Notes: generated by a model from the sequence alone, not told the origin. 49,036 nt of DNA from Candidatus Magasanikiibacteriota bacterium (GCA_943355025.1 CALRDW010000007.1:1-49036); one strand, 5' to 3'. Shown: positions 23,662 through 33,432, counted from the stretch's first letter. Translations and numbers: made by a program.

Positions 23662-26313
23662 ATGAAAAAAATATTTCCATCACTCCTATTCGCGCTCGCA
23701 CTCACTCTTCTCATCAAGTCCCCCGTCCATGCTGCATCATGCAATGAATCAACAATCAGCTCCGTGAGCACTGAATTTTCTGGTACACCTGCTGTGATCG
23801 GAAATAGTGATATTGTCACGGTGAATGGAAATAATTTTGGCGATCTTTGTATACACGATTCAAGCAGTGCAAAAACAGCTGAAATACATTTTGTGTCGCC
23901 TGACGGAAGCGTTGATAAAAATATAACTCCTCTTGTTACAGCAACGAACTGTGCAATTTCCAGTCCAAATCCAATATCTAGTTTTTCTCAAAGTCAGATA
24001 CAGTTCAAAATGGATTTGTCTGTTTTTTCAGATGCGGAACTACAAAAATTTGCAACGGGCGGCATCGTACAAGTTTGGAAAGCAGTAAATAATGGTGGCA
24101 CATTCGGATCATCTGTTGCGTGCGGACAAACATCTGATTCTGCAAAATTTAAGCTCACACGATTTTCAAGTCAGGTGTGTAACTACACCTATTCAGACTG
24201 GTCAGCATGTTCATCCAACAGCACTCAAACCAGATCTGTGCTCACCACAAAACCAAATGATTGCCCCATTGGTACTCCAGTAATATCGCAATCCTGTGTG
24301 TATACGCCGCCCACCTGCACATCGTGGACGTATTCAGAATGGAGCGCATGCGCTGCAAATGGACAACAAACCAGAGCGATCGCTTCATCGTCCCCTGTGA
24401 GCTGTGCTGGCGGTACCCCAATCCTGTCTCAATCTTGCTCGTATGGACCAAAGATCACATCGATCAGCCCGTCGTCAATCCATTATGGCGACACCGTAGA
24501 TATTATCGGCACTGGTTTTGGAAACAAAACAGTGAGTAATGGTGGTACCCAAGATGGGAGTGTTGTAAAAATTTACAATTCTAGTCAAGGTCAGTTTATC
24601 GTTAGCTGGACTGACACCGATGTTAAAGTAAAAATAAACAATAGTGATAATTTGGGAACCATTTCATTAGTGGTCAGCGCACTATTTCAAAATTCTAACA
24701 GGCTCGACAGTAATCCATCCCAAGTAACAATCCTCGGAACCTGTAAAGCTGATGAATGGCACTGTGAAAATTACGGATCATGTCAGGTAAACGGCACACA
24801 AACACGAAGCTGTACAAAAACTTTTGAATGCGATGTGGTTGACACTCCATCGCCAGCAACATCACAATCGTGTACATATACAGCCCCTGTATGTACCGCA
24901 GATGTGTGGTCGTGTGGAAGTTGGGGTACGTGTTCAAATATGGGTAATCAAACACGATCATGTACAAAAACCTTTGATTGTTCGGCAACTGAAACTCCAT
25001 CACCAACAACAAGTCAAAGTTGCACATCTTCTCCAATACAACAGCCTCAAATAATTCCACAACCGACACAGCCATCATGCAGCGAAGATACTTGGTCATG
25101 CAGCGATTGGAATGCGTGTGCACCAAGTGGCGTACAAAATCGAAATTGCAAACGAACATACGATTGCCCATCTGCAGAAACTGCACCACCCGCAACATCG
25201 CAGTATTGCCAAGCACCTAACAATCAGACACAACAAAACCCACAATCTTCAAATAATAATTCCAACACATCTTCCCAAGATAACCAAAATGGGTTAAATC
25301 AGGATTTTATTCTTCGCACAACCGTAAATCTTATTTGCTTGTCGAGCGCAACCAGTGGGAAAATGGGATCAGGAACCTTAATTGATTCACAGGGTATCAT
25401 TCTGACAAATCGTCATGTTGTTGAAGGCACTAAAGGATGTATGGTTGGTTTCATCACAAGTGCGGACGACGATCCATCGTATACAGAGGTTGCTGATATT
25501 GTACGCGTATCCAACGACGAAGACATTGCGCTTGTAAAAATCAGAAATACAAATGGCAAAACATTTCCAGCTGTTGATATTTCTCACGGGAGCATTAGCA
25601 GCAAAAATCTTGGAAACAAAGTTGTTGTTTTTGGTTACCCTGGAATTGGTGGCTCAAAAGTTAATTATTCTGATGGTTCTCTTAGTGGATTTGGCAGTGC
25701 AAAAGATGGGTTGGCTAATTATTTCAAGACAACTGCGTTTATTGAACATGGAAATTCAGGTGGCGGCGCTTATCTTATGAAAGATGGATCATTCGCTGGT
25801 ATTCCATCTGCAGGTATCAAAGGTGATCTCGCTTCGATTGGTTATGTACTATCGATCAACAAGATCAATAACTGGCTTAACTCAAGTGGTCTTGCCTACA
25901 ATGGTGCGTTCAAAAATCTTTCGAGTCGATTTGTCGCCGCTTCACTCAATTTTGACGGAATTAGTCTTGATGATGTTCGGCTCTTCGACACACATTCTGG
26001 CAACGTCATTATCTATTCAGACAAAACAAAAACAAATGTACTAGCGAATGATCCTGATGCTGTTCAAAAAAATAATCGCCCAACATTTGTGATTACCGGA
26101 ATTGAGAACAAAGAATCAGTTGCTGGATTTTATCACTACTTTGGGACGAACATTAAAGCTGATCCAACGAAGAATGGTTTTTATACTAGAAAAACCGAAT
26201 ACACATCACCCGCATTGCGTTCTGGCGTGACGTATTATTTTATCTATCGCGTGAAAAACAAAAATGGAGTGTTGAGTGATCCTGTGATTACGCAGTACTG
26301 GTACAAAAAATAA
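23662..26313 (+). CDS. Secreted trypsin-like protease with TSP1-like and IPT repeats, 883 aa
   Basis: Signal peptide (residues 1-24, ending HAA). An IPT/TIG-like domain, then two thrombospondin-type-1-like repeats (C-x-W-x-YS-WS-C-x-x-x-Q-TR), a second IPT/TIG domain (about 265-355), and three further W-C-x-x-W/YG-C...Q-TR-SC repeats. A Gln/Asn linker leads to a trypsin-like domain with His585 (TNRHVVEG), Asp621 (DEDIALVK) and Ser699 (HGNSGGGAY), so the triad is intact. The C-terminal 150 residues are unassigned. It is an exported adhesive protease, probably acting on another cell (inference). The disulfide-rich repeats would need an oxidase such as the VKOR nearby. Confidence 0.88.
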   Translation: MKKIFPSLLFALALTLLIKSPVHAASCNESTISSVSTEFSGTPAVIGNSDIVTVNGNNFGDLCIHDSSSAKTAEIHFVSPDGSVDKNITPLVTATNCAISSPNPISSFSQSQIQFKMDLSVFSDAELQKFATGGIVQVWKAVNNGGTFGSSVACGQTSDSAKFKLTRFSSQVCNYTYSDWSACSSNSTQTRSVLTTKPNDCPIGTPVISQSCVYTPPTCTSWTYSEWSACAANGQQTRAIASSSPVSCAGGTPILSQSCSYGPKITSISPSSIHYGDTVDIIGTGFGNKTVSNGGTQDGSVVKIYNSSQGQFIVSWTDTDVKVKINNSDNLGTISLVVSALFQNSNRLDSNPSQVTILGTCKADEWHCENYGSCQVNGTQTRSCTKTFECDVVDTPSPATSQSCTYTAPVCTADVWSCGSWGTCSNMGNQTRSCTKTFDCSATETPSPTTSQSCTSSPIQQPQIIPQPTQPSCSEDTWSCSDWNACAPSGVQNRNCKRTYDCPSAETAPPATSQYCQAPNNQTQQNPQSSNNNSNTSSQDNQNGLNQDFILRTTVNLICLSSATSGKMGSGTLIDSQGIILTNRHVVEGTKGCMVGFITSADDDPSYTEVADIVRVSNDEDIALVKIRNTNGKTFPAVDISHGSISSKNLGNKVVVFGYPGIGGSKVNYSDGSLSGFGSAKDGLANYFKTTAFIEHGNSGGGAYLMKDGSFAGIPSAGIKGDLASIGYVLSINKINNWLNSSGLAYNGAFKNLSSRFVAASLNFDGISLDDVRLFDTHSGNVIIYSDKTKTNVLANDPDAVQKNNRPTFVITGIENKESVAGFYHYFGTNIKADPTKNGFYTRKTEYTSPALRSGVTYYFIYRVKNKNGVLSDPVITQYWYKK

Positions 26314-26354
26314 GTCACCACATAAACATACGACGCGCAAAGCAGCCAAAAATA

Positions 26355-27149
26355 TCAACCACGTAATAAACATGGTGGAATATCAAACTGCACATGAATA
26401 GTTTGACCACGATATAACAAAAGAAAGTTTATTTTGTTTGGATCAAACTTTATTTCATTTCCACCATCTTCCTCGCTCTGTGTAGCACTATACGGACTTC
26501 CAATCATAACCACACGATCCCTCAACCGATCATCAAGGTTATTAAGAACGTCTGTAACATAACTTGAGTACGAACGATTATAAACCAATATAAACTCCGA
26601 CGGATAATCGGTTGCGTATTTTTTTATTTTTTCAACATCAATATCATGAGGTAGTAAGATACCCACGTTCTCAACTTCATCAAAATCAAAGAGCTCTTTT
26701 ACCTGCAAATTAATTGTCGCTCCCGCTGCCTTGCGCGAATCTATTCGAGCGGTATTCCCCTCAAACAATAAAAATGAATCTTCTCTAGCTATAATTATAG
26801 CCGTGTCAACTGATGAATCATGATCCTTTGGAATCGCTACGTGTACGCAATGCTCTTCTGTTATGGCTTCACGAGAAAGAATGTAGGGTAAAAATGTAGA
26901 TGTAATAAAAAGCTCCTTGAAACGCTGACCATCAACTGTTTTATCAAAAATATTTAATGAATCTTGATTGTTTAATGAAAAAATAGCGTCGGTTACATCT
27001 TTTCCAATCTGTAATTTTATAGCTGATAAACCGCTTCGCTCATAGCGGTAGGTTAATGCCTGAAAAACTAATTCATTAAAAAACTCTTGAGAGACTTTTT
27101 GCTGCCGACCTTTTGTGCTAAAAATTGGTGTGTAAGGGGTATTGTTCAC
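26355..27149 (-). CDS. Hypothetical protein, 264 aa
   Basis: No family recognised. No signal peptide or membrane segment. Alternating hydrophobic strands and charged helices suggest a compact cytoplasmic alpha/beta fold (VGILLPHDID, FILVYNRSYSS, VVMIGSPYS). Divergent from the trypsin-like gene at 27217, with about 67 bp between starts, so the two may be co-regulated. Confidence 0.7.
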   Translation of the reverse strand: MNNTPYTPIFSTKGRQQKVSQEFFNELVFQALTYRYERSGLSAIKLQIGKDVTDAIFSLNNQDSLNIFDKTVDGQRFKELFITSTFLPYILSREAITEEHCVHVAIPKDHDSSVDTAIIIAREDSFLLFEGNTARIDSRKAAGATINLQVKELFDFDEVENVGILLPHDIDVEKIKKYATDYPSEFILVYNRSYSSYVTDVLNNLDDRLRDRVVMIGSPYSATQSEEDGGNEIKFDPNKINFLLLYRGQTIHVQFDIPPCLLRG

Positions 27150-27216
27150 AAATTTGAGCTATACATTAACTAGGATATGTTACAATAAAACTCTCTATCT
27201 AAACAAATGCCTAGAT

Positions 27217-27933
27217 ATGCAACAATTAACCGATCCCCACCTCGCAGTACGCTTCGTTACAAACAAAAAGCTCACAGGTGTTGGCACTTGCTTCGCTATT
27301 GCTGAAAATTATTTTATGACAGCACTTCATGTTGTTAAAAATGCCAACGATTTACAGATATCTGATGCAATGAAAATGGAAAATGGTGAAAAAACTTTAG
27401 CACTGATAGATGCTAAAATTGTTTGGAAAAGCTCGAAATTCGATTTAGCAATCATAACTCCAAACAACAGTACCACTTTTTCGAAACCTAATTTACTCTA
27501 CAAACTCTCAACTGCTGGCATTCCTTTTTACAACACAAATTTGTCTAGTATTGTCAACCCCTTACAATAACTACAGGCTGAAAGTGAGCAAGTAAAGTCC
27601 CTACGAATAAGGGCGTTTACCGGAACACTAACATCAACTTGCAGAATTGATTTTATCGGGTATCCTAACGAACCCATGCTAGAAACAGCCTTTCCTATTT
27701 TGCACGGTATGAGCGGTGCACCAGTATATAGCTATACAGACCTACAAGAATTACATGGAATTTGTCTAGGTGCTTCAGAATTTTATACAGAGGAAAGACA
27801 GCGTATTGAACAATCTCCCGACTCAAACAAGGTTTATGTCACAGAGAGTGGATGGCGTTTTGGACTTTGTCTAGATCTTTTTACCGCATCACAAGAGGAG
27901 CCAGAAATGCTTAATTATTTTTCAAAAACCTAG
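27217..27933 (+). pseudogene. Trypsin-like serine protease interrupted by an in-frame TAA
   Basis: One frame throughout, broken only by TAA at 27568-27570 (codon 118). All three catalytic residues survive: His in TALHVV (about residue 37), Asp in FDLAII, and Ser in GMSGAPV beyond the stop. There is no signal peptide, so the protein would be cytoplasmic, like protease modules of conflict systems (inference). TAA is used as a normal stop elsewhere in the window, so recoding is unlikely; a recent nonsense mutation or sequencing error is simplest. Start at ATG 27217; the frame to 27142 extends into the divergent promoter region. Confidence 0.8.
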
Positions 27934-28012
27934 TCTCACGTAAATTAAATAGTAACCACACTCCACTCCCTCAAATCATCTACCACCTGTTTCCAACTTC
28001 CTCTAACGAGGT

Positions 28013-28055
28013 CTATATAAAAACACCATCCGTCATGGGTGGTGTTTTTATATAG
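28013..28055. terminator. Strong bidirectional terminator
   Basis: CTATATAAAAACACC pairs with GGTGTTTTTATATAG, with further pairing around a short loop. It ends the plus-strand protease gene region; A/T-runs inside the stem let it work both ways. Confidence 0.85.
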
Positions 28056-28128
28056 TCTTGCAGTATGGGAATAGAACAAGCACAAAGCTTCGAGCGATTC
28101 ACGTGTCTCCCGAATCATGACAACCTCC

Positions 28129-28422
28129 TCAGTTACTATCAGTTTTTATCCAAAGCCGGCCGGTCCCAAATAAATCATAGCGCTCAATCACAACGACGCA
28201 CTCCTTACACTCATTTCTGGCTTGATCAATTGCTTTATCCATGGCTCTAACCTGCAACATCAAATCATCACGTTTGCTAGCATATCCAAATTCTGTTTGC
28301 TGAAAACCTTCTTCGGTTAATTCAGCCTCAACCCTCTCTTTATCCTTTTGATCTTTCACTACTTCTGTACGCACTGGTTTCAATCCTTCCGTTTCTGGAG
28401 CAATATTTTGTTCGCTAATCAT
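28129..28422 (-). CDS. Hypothetical protein, 97 aa
   Basis: Acidic, helical, Glu/Lys-rich N-terminal half and a short C-terminal strand segment (CVVVIERYDLFG). No family recognised and no signal peptide. Alone between the terminator at 28055 and the lipoprotein gene. Confidence 0.6.
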   Translation of the reverse strand: MISEQNIAPETEGLKPVRTEVVKDQKDKERVEAELTEEGFQQTEFGYASKRDDLMLQVRAMDKAIDQARNECKECVVVIERYDLFGTGRLWIKTDSN

Positions 28423-28474
28423 AAACTATATTTTATTTTTCAATTATACACGCAATTAAAAAATCTACAATCCA

Positions 28475-28933
28475 TCATTCAGCCTTAAGCGTCTTCAAAA
28501 TTCCCCCGATCTCTTTGAACCGATCCATATTCTCTGGCTGCACTGATTGCGCGGATGCACCGACAAAAACAGTGCCGCCTTTTTGGGCCAAAAGTGTCGC
28601 CTCACCTGCCATGTTTGGCTCAGACTGCAATTGCTTCCATTCTGCGTCTGTAAACACGTTAATGTTGAAAAGTGAATCGTCACCGGGTAATCCAATGTCA
28701 ACAGAATTAGTTTTAAAAATTCCCCAATTGATCTCGCGATACTTCGTCGTATAGTTTTTCCACTCAGCTGGCATTGTCACAGAAAATTTGAGTTTGATAT
28801 CCTTATATACAATTTTCTGCGCAACTGTTTCTACTTTTACTGGCGCAGCTGAGACCGCTACTGATTTCGTCTGCGCGCATCCCGCGCCCACAAACACCAT
28901 CACGGCTCCAACAAAGAGATAATTGAACTTCAT
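28475..28933 (-). CDS. Lipoprotein, 152 aa
   Basis: Signal peptide with lipobox VGAGC (Cys19). The mature part contains KFSVTMPAEW-KNYT, resembling PsbP-like small lipoproteins, but I cannot confirm a family. The start overlaps the sortase stop (28930-28933), so the two are co-translated. Confidence 0.8.
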   Translation of the reverse strand: MKFNYLFVGAVMVFVGAGCAQTKSVAVSAAPVKVETVAQKIVYKDIKLKFSVTMPAEWKNYTTKYREINWGIFKTNSVDIGLPGDDSLFNINVFTDAEWKQLQSEPNMAGEATLLAQKGGTVFVGASAQSVQPENMDRFKEIGGILKTLKAE

Positions 28934-29532
28934 ATTTTTTTATCAGCAAATACGACGAGCCGCTTTGAATAACTTTTTGTTATCTTATTCCAAACACCAC
29001 TACACGTAATAAGATTAAGATGAGCGGCCGGATCGTTTGCATCAAACACCTCCGCCACGTCTTCATTTGGCCTATACGTACGACTTTTCCGAACAATGAA
29101 CGTGACTACCTCACCTTTTTGATCCTCAACGTAAATTTTATCACCCGAACGCAGCTTATACAAATCATTAAATACAGTTGGCGCGCCTTTTTTCCACACG
29201 CCAAAATGCCCAACAATTACAGCGCTACTAGACTCTCCAGGGCGTGGCCCATATTTATACCATCCAACATTTGTCGAACCAACTGGTACATCAACGGCTC
29301 CTTGTTGTGTTAGTCCAACAGACTCGACCGCAGCATTAACACCTATCTGTGGAATTTTGAGACGGTACTCAAAATCATCGGCCGTTGTATGAACATGACT
29401 ATTCGTGCGCAGCACAGGCTTCAGTACAGAAGCCTGTGCTGGTGACATCAAAAATATCGCCGCCAAAAAATACATGGTTAAAAAACCACCGACAATACAT
29501 GACGTCTTTTTGTATGACTTAGTCCGATTCAT
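28930..29532 (-). CDS. Sortase
   Basis: 200 aa. One N-terminal membrane anchor (about residues 13-33). Catalytic His109 (IVGHFG), Cys177 (LITCSG) and Arg191 (SYSKR), the full sortase triad. It cleaves sorting signals and attaches proteins to an acceptor outside the membrane. The spacing and short length fit class E or F-type sortases. A likely substrate, ending in LPNAG plus a membrane helix, lies 0.5 kb upstream in the same orientation. Confidence 0.92.
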   Translation of the reverse strand: MNRTKSYKKTSCIVGGFLTMYFLAAIFLMSPAQASVLKPVLRTNSHVHTTADDFEYRLKIPQIGVNAAVESVGLTQQGAVDVPVGSTNVGWYKYGPRPGESSSAVIVGHFGVWKKGAPTVFNDLYKLRSGDKIYVEDQKGEVVTFIVRKSRTYRPNEDVAEVFDANDPAAHLNLITCSGVWNKITKSYSKRLVVFADKKI

Positions 29533-29540
29533 ACTATCTG

Positions 29541-29693
29541 TTAGCCCAATGGTTTCTCACCGCGAATAATTCTCACAAGCACCATAATAATGGCAAGAAC
29601 CAACAAAATGTGGATGAATCCTCCAAGCACATGGGAAGAAACAACTCCAATTAACCAGAGAACGAAAAGCACAATGGCGATAGTCCACAACAT
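29541..29693 (-). CDS. Lmo0937-type small membrane protein, 50 aa
   Basis: Two hydrophobic segments (LWTIAIVLFVLWLIGVV and ILLVLAIIMVLVRII) joined by a Gly-rich turn, ending RGEKPLG. This is the pattern of the short lmo0937/DUF5670 membrane proteins. Function unknown. Shorter than common gene-calling cut-offs. Directly between the YtxH-like gene and the sortase in the same orientation. Confidence 0.8.
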   Translation of the reverse strand: MLWTIAIVLFVLWLIGVVSSHVLGGFIHILLVLAIIMVLVRIIRGEKPLG

Positions 29694-29704
29694 ATTTTTT
29701 TCAA

Positions 29705-30019
29705 TTATGCTTTATATTCTTCTTCCATTTCATGCCACTTTTTTTGAAGCGCTCCGATCAACGATTTTTTCGCGTCACTTGCCATTTCTTTTTTTGCTGC
29801 ATACTCCTCAACAACCGATCCGACCAACTCATCAAAATTTTCTTTCGTAACATCTTCAAGCTGATTGAGGTTTTTTTTCAATTTCTTTGCCAATACTTTG
29901 AGATCTTTTTGTAACTCTTCCGTCAGCTCTTTCCCTTCTTTTGTCATAGCAAAGCCAACCGCTACGCCAACGGCTAAGAGCCCACCTAGAATGAGCCCTT
30001 TTTTAAATTTATTTTCCAT
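29705..30019 (-). CDS. YtxH-like protein, 104 aa
   Basis: Gly-rich N-terminal membrane helix (KGLILGGLLAVGVAVGFAM) followed by an amphipathic Lys/Glu-rich coiled coil, the layout of YtxH-like envelope or general-stress proteins. Start at ATG 30019 (MENKFKKG); five upstream codons to 30034 add nothing family-like. Confidence 0.75.
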   Translation of the reverse strand: MENKFKKGLILGGLLAVGVAVGFAMTKEGKELTEELQKDLKVLAKKLKKNLNQLEDVTKENFDELVGSVVEEYAAKKEMASDAKKSLIGALQKKWHEMEEEYKA

Positions 30020-30049
30020 ATAAAATATTATCAACGCGCTTTCGTTGAA

Positions 30050-31384
30050 TTAAACACTATATTTTTTTCTAAGCATGAATGCTGCTGCGCCAACAATTGC
30101 AAGAATACTAATTGATGCGGTGCTTAACCACAAAAAAGAAATCTCAGAAGGTGCAATACCTGCATTAGGTAGTTTTGGTGTTATCTTTTTTGGGGCTACA
30201 GTAACAACTGGAGCTGGCACAGAAACAATCGGTGCGATCACAAGAACAGGAGTGGTTGTCGCTGTCGGAGCAATTACCACTACTGGAGCCGCCACAGGTG
30301 TTGATGTTACCACTGCTAGTGGAACAAGTACGGGTGTTGATGTTACAACAGCCGCTGGAGCACTATCATCATTTATAATAGTGCATGTTTTATCTGCGCC
30401 CGCAGCAAGTGTAATAACTCCAGACGAATCACAGTCCCCCGTAAAACTCTGTGTGTAAGATGCGTTCACGTCTTCACTCACACTATACGTGCCTGCTGCA
30501 AGCGAATATGGTTTTCCTGGAGCCGCGACTCCGGCTGCTGGGCTACCAGAAACATCGCTTCCTGATAATTTCACGTGCAAATTAAAAAGACTTGCTGTTC
30601 CTACGCCACCATTATTGTTTACAACCTGTTTAATCACATGGAGTGTTGCCGGTGCGGGTGGTGCTGGCGGTGCTGCAACAACACACGTCGGCTTAATAAT
30701 TGTGTTTGTGTCAAGTGTCACAGCGCCATTACGTGCAAGCACACGGCCCTCCACAGATGCACCAGTCGTTAATGTTGCCGACGATAATGCTAAAATAGTT
30801 CCTTTGAACGAAGAATTTGTTCCGAGCGTTGCAGAACTGCCAACCTGCCAAAACACATTACACGCCTGTGCTCCATTAATAAGAGTTACACTGCTTGATC
30901 CTGCTGTAGTCAAGGTCGAGGCAGACTTAAAAATGAAAATAGCGTTTGGATCGCCTTGGGCATCAAGTGTCACAGTGCCTGTAATGCCAAAAGTTCCGTC
31001 CGATGAATCGTACACACCAGCGATTTTGGTTGTTCCTCCAATTGCACCCGAAACTGTCGTGACAGGTGACTGACCCGCAGCATTGTTATATGCTGAAATC
31101 AAATCCGACTGGGCCGACGTCGCTGCAGCATCACTAATATGCTGAGTTCCGTTGAGTGTGCCTGGTGGAAAGCCGGTTACCGAACTGCCTGGGCTGAGAC
31201 CCAGATCTCCGTTAATGGTGCTCGAACCTGTATTTGTTACAGTAGATCCGCCCAAAACTGCAAAACCATTTGCAGTACCGAGATTTATTGTTGTTGCTGC
31301 GTGTGCTGAAATGGGGCCTGTTAAACTGCCTGTAAGTGTTGTTGCCAAAAGAAAGAGTAGGCCTGGTTTAAAAAAGTTGTTCAT
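30050..31384 (-). CDS. Ice-binding-type (DUF3494) surface protein with LPNAG anchor, 444 aa
   Basis: Signal peptide (residues 1-30). DUF3494 ice-binding-like domain (about 32-230) with [21 protein letters not shown] and [20 protein letters not shown] prealbumin/SpaA-like domain (about 240-345) follows, then a Val/Pro/Thr-rich spacer. A sorting signal closes it: LPNAG, a membrane helix and RKKYSV. It should be anchored by the nearby sortase. The DUF3494 fold binds ice in some organisms, but in others is just an adhesin, so ice binding is not proven. The ATG lies 5 nt after a TATCAT box (leaderless-type). The longer start at 31399 was rejected. Confidence 0.9.
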   Translation of the reverse strand: MNNFFKPGLLFLLATTLTGSLTGPISAHAATTINLGTANGFAVLGGSTVTNTGSSTINGDLGLSPGSSVTGFPPGTLNGTQHISDAAATSAQSDLISAYNNAAGQSPVTTVSGAIGGTTKIAGVYDSSDGTFGITGTVTLDAQGDPNAIFIFKSASTLTTAGSSSVTLINGAQACNVFWQVGSSATLGTNSSFKGTILALSSATLTTGASVEGRVLARNGAVTLDTNTIIKPTCVVAAPPAPPAPATLHVIKQVVNNNGGVGTASLFNLHVKLSGSDVSGSPAAGVAAPGKPYSLAAGTYSVSEDVNASYTQSFTGDCDSSGVITLAAGADKTCTIINDDSAPAAVVTSTPVLVPLAVVTSTPVAAPVVVIAPTATTTPVLVIAPIVSVPAPVVTVAPKKITPKLPNAGIAPSEISFLWLSTASISILAIVGAAAFMLRKKYSV

Positions 31385-31544
31385 GATGAATGATACCACG
31401 AAATCTTAAAAACAGCAACACCTTCTTTTTCAAGGAACGTTCTATACTCACTCTTGACAACCCTGTGGAATTTCATCCACATATCGCCAAAACCCTATAT
31501 TTCGTGCTAGTATATTCATAATTATTAATGTTTTAGTAAAAAGT

Positions 31545-31826
31545 ATGGCAAAAATGACAAAAACAGCCATCATTTCTGCTTTGGCTGACAGCACAAGCCT
31601 CAGCAAAAAAGATGTTGGTTCAGTTCTCGACGCAATGGCAGAGCTCGCATATAAGGAAGTGAAGAAGAATGGCGAATTCGTTGTTCTCGGTCTTGGAAAG
31701 CTTTTGAAGATTAACCGCAAGGCACGCATGGGCCGCAACCCAGCAACTGGCGAAGCAATTAAAATTGCTGCAAAAACAGTGGTTAAATTCCGTGTTGCAA
31801 AGGCAGCAAAAGACGCGGTACTTTGA
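31545..31826 (+). CDS. HU family DNA-binding protein
   Basis: 93 aa. Conserved beta-arm GRNPATGE and the N-terminal helical dimer region. It bends and compacts DNA as a dimer. Monocistronic with a strong terminator at 31844. The upstream AT-rich region contains -10-like TATATT sequences, but no single clear promoter. Confidence 0.96.
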   Translation: MAKMTKTAIISALADSTSLSKKDVGSVLDAMAELAYKEVKKNGEFVVLGLGKLLKINRKARMGRNPATGEAIKIAAKTVVKFRVAKAAKDAVL

Positions 31827-31843
31827 TTTTTAGTCAGCCACAC

Positions 31844-31878
31844 AAAAAACACCACCCGATTTTGGGTGGTGTTTTTTT
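31844..31878 (+). terminator. Terminator of the HU gene
   Basis: ACACCACCC pairs with GGGTGGTGT, flanked by A6 and T8. It also faces the convergent exonuclease gene. Confidence 0.9.
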
Positions 31879-31892
31879 ATGCTTGTCGCTCG

Positions 31893-32603
31893 TTATTTAC
31901 AAAAGTGATTGAGTGTAAATACAAGCTCCTCATTTTGTTCGGCCGGACTTTTTTGCAACTCGCTTCCGCGAAGCCAATCCAAATACGCACGATCAATGCG
32001 CACAACTTCTTCAAACATTTTTCCGCGATACTTTCCAAAATTTATTGTGATGAGTAGTGTCGGCGTATGTGTGAGCTCAATCATTTTACTCTGCACACCC
32101 TCTTCGGTTTGAGAACCATATTTTTCCGCAACCGCTTTTTTCAAATATTCAAACAGGGCTTCAAGCACAAGCACGTCACCGAGAGCATCGTGTGCGGCTG
32201 CAGTTACAGTGAGGCCTAAAAAATATCTGAGAAACTGCAGTGTATATTGTTCTGCGATAAAACAGTGGCGCGCGACTCGCAAGGTGTCGATATAATTCTC
32301 TGTAATGATCCCCTCATTTTTAAGTACAGTTAAATCAAACGGTGCGTTATGTGCAACAACAATTTTATCGGATAATTCTGCGGCAAGTTCCGCGTGATAC
32401 GTGCTTCCGATAAACGCCGGCTTGTCAGCAACCATCTCGCTGGTGATGTGATGAACCGCCATCGCACCAAACGAGATCGGCGCAGCTGGTTTAAAATATT
32501 CATTAACAGTTTTTCCAGTTGATGGAATTTTGTAGGCGAGCTGCACGAGTCGACGTTCTGGTTCCAGATCCGTTGTTTCTGTGTCAAGAAAAATAATTTG
32601 CAT
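31893..32603 (-). CDS. DEDD 3'-5' exonuclease (DnaQ/ExoX-like)
   Basis: 236 aa. Exo I FLDTETT, Exo II AHNAPFDL, and Exo III with HDALGDV (DEDDh type). The C-terminal INFGKYRGKMFEEV..YLDWL segment matches the short domain seen at the end of ExoX-like exonucleases. It removes 3' nucleotides in repair or proofreading. Start at MQIIFLD; the longer frame to 32690 runs into the end of the next gene. It lies 10 bp after the EEP gene, so probably one operon. Confidence 0.9.
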   Translation of the reverse strand: MQIIFLDTETTDLEPERRLVQLAYKIPSTGKTVNEYFKPAAPISFGAMAVHHITSEMVADKPAFIGSTYHAELAAELSDKIVVAHNAPFDLTVLKNEGIITENYIDTLRVARHCFIAEQYTLQFLRYFLGLTVTAAAHDALGDVLVLEALFEYLKKAVAEKYGSQTEEGVQSKMIELTHTPTLLITINFGKYRGKMFEEVVRIDRAYLDWLRGSELQKSPAEQNEELVFTLNHFCK

Positions 32604-32613
32604 ATTGTGTAAA

Positions 32614-33432
32614 TTACCACGAATCGCCCATAACCTCAAACTCAAGAATGAGCGGCAAATGATCCGAGACTGGAAGATCCGGAACCTCAAAGGAGGTTAC
32701 CACGACACCAGGCGACACAAATGCATAATCTGCAAATTCTTGAAATCCTTGAGCGCTTGTTCCGTATTCGGGATGTAACTTTTTTATCAAAGAACCGCGC
32801 GTCGTTGTAATTCCAAAATCTTGTATCAAATTTCTAAATCCATTTTCTTCGATCAATTTAATGCTTCTCGTTTCGGGCAACAAATTAAAATCGCCGACAA
32901 TGATTTTTTCTCCCGGCTCGTTGCGAACAAAATCTAAGATTTTTTTAGTTTGAAGAAGGCGCTCAACAGTGTCTAATTTATGGCCAGGCATAGCTGCTCC
33001 GTGTAGATTGCACACGGTCACAATTTTAGAGCCAATCATTATCTGCGTGTGCAACATGTTCGACGGATACGTTTCGAACTCGCCGTGTACATATGAATTT
33101 GCTTCACGATAAATAAAAATTTTATCCCACCCAACTACATTTAGATTCTTTTTAATAAACGTCGCATTCCCATAATCAAACCCCGTTCCCCCATCGCCTA
33201 AAATAGCGAAATTTTCTTGCACCGGTGCAAAATAATAATTAAATTCAGGAAGCGCTGCAATTAATTCCTCCAACTGATTACTTCGCTCATTTGTCGCCGT
33301 AACTTCTCCCGTGTGTGAATGAAATACCTCCTGAAAACAAAAAATATCAGTGTCTGCTGCATGCTGTTTAACAAACTGCATGAATGGCTCAAAAAATGTT
33401 GCGCTGAAAGTATTAAGCGAGATTAGCTTCAT
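32614..33432 (-). CDS. Endonuclease/exonuclease/phosphatase (EEP) family protein
   Basis: 272 aa. EEP motifs: FCFQEV near the start, VCNLHG, GDFNLLPET and the C-terminal SDHLPLILEF. These metal-dependent enzymes cut phosphodiesters or phosphomonoesters in nucleic acids or lipids; the substrate cannot be told. No signal peptide. First gene of a pair with the exonuclease. Confidence 0.88.
   Translation of the reverse strand: MKLISLNTFSATFFEPFMQFVKQHAADTDIFCFQEVFHSHTGEVTATNERSNQLEELIAALPEFNYYFAPVQENFAILGDGGTGFDYGNATFIKKNLNVVGWDKIFIYREANSYVHGEFETYPSNMLHTQIMIGSKIVTVCNLHGAAMPGHKLDTVERLLQTKKILDFVRNEPGEKIIVGDFNLLPETRSIKLIEENGFRNLIQDFGITTTRGSLIKKLHPEYGTSAQGFQEFADYAFVSPGVVVTSFEVPDLPVSDHLPLILEFEVMGDSW

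Larger units (their letters stand above)
18134..28055. mobile_element. Putative integrated element at tRNA-Glu
   Basis: Bounded on the left by the recombinase ORF running into tRNA-Glu. Contents: serine recombinase, small ORF, RepA-like ATPase, two small unknowns and an HTH gene on the minus strand, then the RNA-like locus and cargo genes on the plus strand. AT-rich compared with flanks. The right end is a guess at the strong terminator at 28013-28055; I did not find a duplicated tRNA 3' end, as expected if the recombinase uses a very short core. Confidence 0.45.
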
